From Angiostrongylus vasorum (taxonomy: Eukaryota; Nematoda; Chromadorea; Rhabditida; Metastrongylidae): a DNA stretch of 64,000 nucleotides. Every line of letters starts with the position of its first letter. Position 1 is the stretch's first letter. Below, one piece after another: positions 39,601 to 42,600 of the stretch. Location of the stretch: assembly GCA_018806985.1 (NCBI GenBank), contig JADANN010000446.1:62001-126000 (forward strand), written 5' to 3'. The notes under the pieces are model-generated. The model was not told the origin of the DNA. It worked only from the letters and a program-made list of their open reading frames with translations, and ran no database searches. Both the position numbers and the translations under genes were made by a program.

Positions 39601-42600
39601 TGAGAAGGATTGTCAAATGCCATCGGTTAGCTACTGACCTTCTCTTACAGCTTTTAGCGCTTCATTATATTTTACAAAGTTTCTGGTTTCCACTTAGTGT
39701 TTTGTTTACTGTGTTGTGATGTTATCCTACGGCTATTTGTTGCTTTATATTGACTCTGGTTGTTAAACTGAAAGCGAGATTTTGCTTTAACAGTAATTTG
39801 GAAGCTTTGTGATTCCTTGTTAGAATTCATATTTTAGAAAGCTTCTAAGGCAACAAAACTTGCCCACATTATACCTGTGTCGTTGAGGCTTTTTCTTCTG
39901 ACTTTATATTTTGTTTATATATTTTTTAAATCTGGTGTGAAGAAGAGATTCTTTGTTGTTGTGACATTTATTTTCTATGTTCTGTCTTGTTTTTTGAGAA
40001 GAGTCTTCCTTTTTTTGCTGTTCATCCCTTTTTTTGTGTCGCTCTTCGTTTATTCATTCTTTTTCTTTTTTTTCAGAGGTTTTTTCTTTTTTTTTCCCAA
40101 CGCTTTACAATCCGTCTGAAATGGGCTAAAATCAATAGTGATTCGTGTTTGATGCAAACAGCTACGAATTCAGGCAGTGCTTCTCCGTCGTCGTTTCTCC
40201 GCGCAACGTCAGGCTAACATCTCGTCGTCGTCGAGCACTACGACAGGGTGCTGGCTGTCAGAACATAGCGTGTTCATCTACTGACAGCAGCATGGACGCG
40301 TCGCATGTCAGCACTGTTATGGTGGGAGTCGATGCGAGGAAGTACGTGTGCATCATTTAATTGAAATAAGTTCAGTGTTCAGCTGTTTTCTGTGACTTGT
40401 GCAGCACACTTTTTAAACTATGGACATAGAGAGGACTCTATTAAATTTTTTATTTTTATACGATCCGTCTTCACGTATGCTGTGCCGACTCCTCATATTC
40501 GATTCGTTTCCTGGCATCCACCCATCGACGAAGATTTTCCAGCTTTAGCATGTGGCTTCGATTGCTACTTTAGGATTTTCATTTCGTCTTGAATGTCGTA
40601 GAATGCTGGTTGAGCCGATTTTCCCTGCAGTCCTGGAATAGTCGTGCTGGAGAGTAGCCAGTTGGATTGCAGAGAGTGATCTTTTCCCCTGCAAGTTAAT
40701 TACCAATTTGCTGATACTGGGATTGAACCAGCGCCGTGCTCTTGATGATCGGCATCACCACAACAGCGCTGTCCGCCCCTTCTCTATGAAGTTGTGGTTT
40801 AGAAACAGACTGTTTTGGATTCAGTAGTTTTCTGGTTATGAAGCATCATAACCGTAGAATGGTTTTATATTTGCTTATGAGAACCAGTGCTGATTAAAGT
40901 TACAAAGCTGTGATTTATTTCCGTCGTGAAGGTCGCTTTTTTGTTGACAACATAATATTTGACTGTAAGCCCTAACTGGTATCCCTAAATCGTTCGCGTT
41001 TGGGGCAGTGTCAGAGGTGTCCGACAATGAAGACATAGGAGTTGATTAGACCTCACATAGGGACAAACAAGGCCGCTCAGTAATGCACGAGTCTTCATAT
41101 ATACCAAGTATACATTCAACCACATGTGCGGTGCTGCGAATAAAGTCTTAATGCGTGGAACGCCCCTATGGAATAGGATCAACCCTGGGTACTTTGTCAT
41201 TATCCTTTTATTCTTAGGCAAAAAAGCTGGCTATGTCAGAATCACCGGTTTACAGATCATCCTTACCTCGAGTTGCCATCTCTTGTGATTCTAACCAACA
41301 ACATCATACAGCGAATGAAGCTCGTGTGAATAAGGAATTGTCACCCGTCGATGAATCGGTTCGATTCAGGGTGAGTTCTTTTATTTCTTTTATTTCACTT
41401 AAGCAATTCTTCAAGATGACATTGACCACCACGCAGAACCGCGAAGTTCTGGCCAGGAACATCGAGCCACAACAATTGGAATATTTGCAAAAGACGAATT
41501 TTCCGGAATATGACCGAGAATGTCTGGTTTTACCTGAGAAATTCAGGCTCACTCGACCACTGCTCCACTACAGCTCATCATCAACCCGGGTTCATCTACC
41601 TCGAGCGAACCGACGTGCTCTAGCGCTAACGACCAGTGTTATGTAATGGCAGGTAGTCAATTGTCACCTGGTGCGGTGTCGGGCTCATCGGCCTCTTCGT
41701 ATGATGGCGCCATGTCTCATATTCATAATGGAGAGCAACTCAGTCCTGCGCTTCCACTTGATAAGCCACCACTCATTATCAGGTTTACTACTGCAATATA
41801 AAATACTGCCCTATGTACCCATGATTGTTTTTTCCAACATCTTTCTTTTTTAAAGAAAAGGTCCGTTTGGATTTGGATTCACGTTGAAATCGGTACGTGT
41901 CTACTTGGCTGAACACTCGGATTACTACACTATAGAGCATATAGTGACAGCTGTTGTAGAAGGTTGGTTTGAACATGAAACATTGGATGGACGAAAAGTG
42001 TGTGTTAAAGCGTTTTGGACAAGGAAATGAGGAGTGAGAATGTCTCCCTGAAGTTTTTTTTTATAAACTGCGATAGAACAAGTCACGATGTGAAAGGTTG
42101 CCTGTTTAGATGTTTTCTGTTTTGTTTTCAATTGCTTTGTTTGCTTTTCTCTTTTTTCTTATTTATTTCTGCTTTTATTTTATTTGACCCATTTTTACAT
42201 CTACTTTGCGGATCCCAGCACTTCTCACATTCAATTCGTTTCCTCGCATCCATTGTCCACAAAAATTTTCCAACTTTACGAGTGACTTCGGTTGCTGCTT
42301 GAGGATTTTCATTTCATCTTGAGTGTCGTAGAATGCTGGTCGAGCAGTTCTTTCTGGAGTCCTGAGATAGCCGGGCTGGATTGTAGATTTTCTTCCACAG
42401 TTCCGAAACAGTTGTGATGAATTTTGGCTGAGAAATGTCCAATGTGAATACTCCGGAGTAAAACTCCAGAAAAAATCTATTTTTTGGAGAGGTTATCGCA
42501 CATGCGCTTTTTCCAATAGATTTCTCGTCTTAAATGAAATTTAGTTGTAGAAGCCGAATGAAATATTCGAGTCAGTGGAAAGGAAAAAAGGGTAAAAGAG

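Noticed and set aside
40720..40790. Possible minus-strand tRNA gene (good B box)
   Set aside because: It is continuous with a SINE-B body; no paired acceptor stem seen.
41304..41552. Minus-strand 82-codon frame
   Set aside because: Antisense shadow of kinase exon sequence and its open intron.
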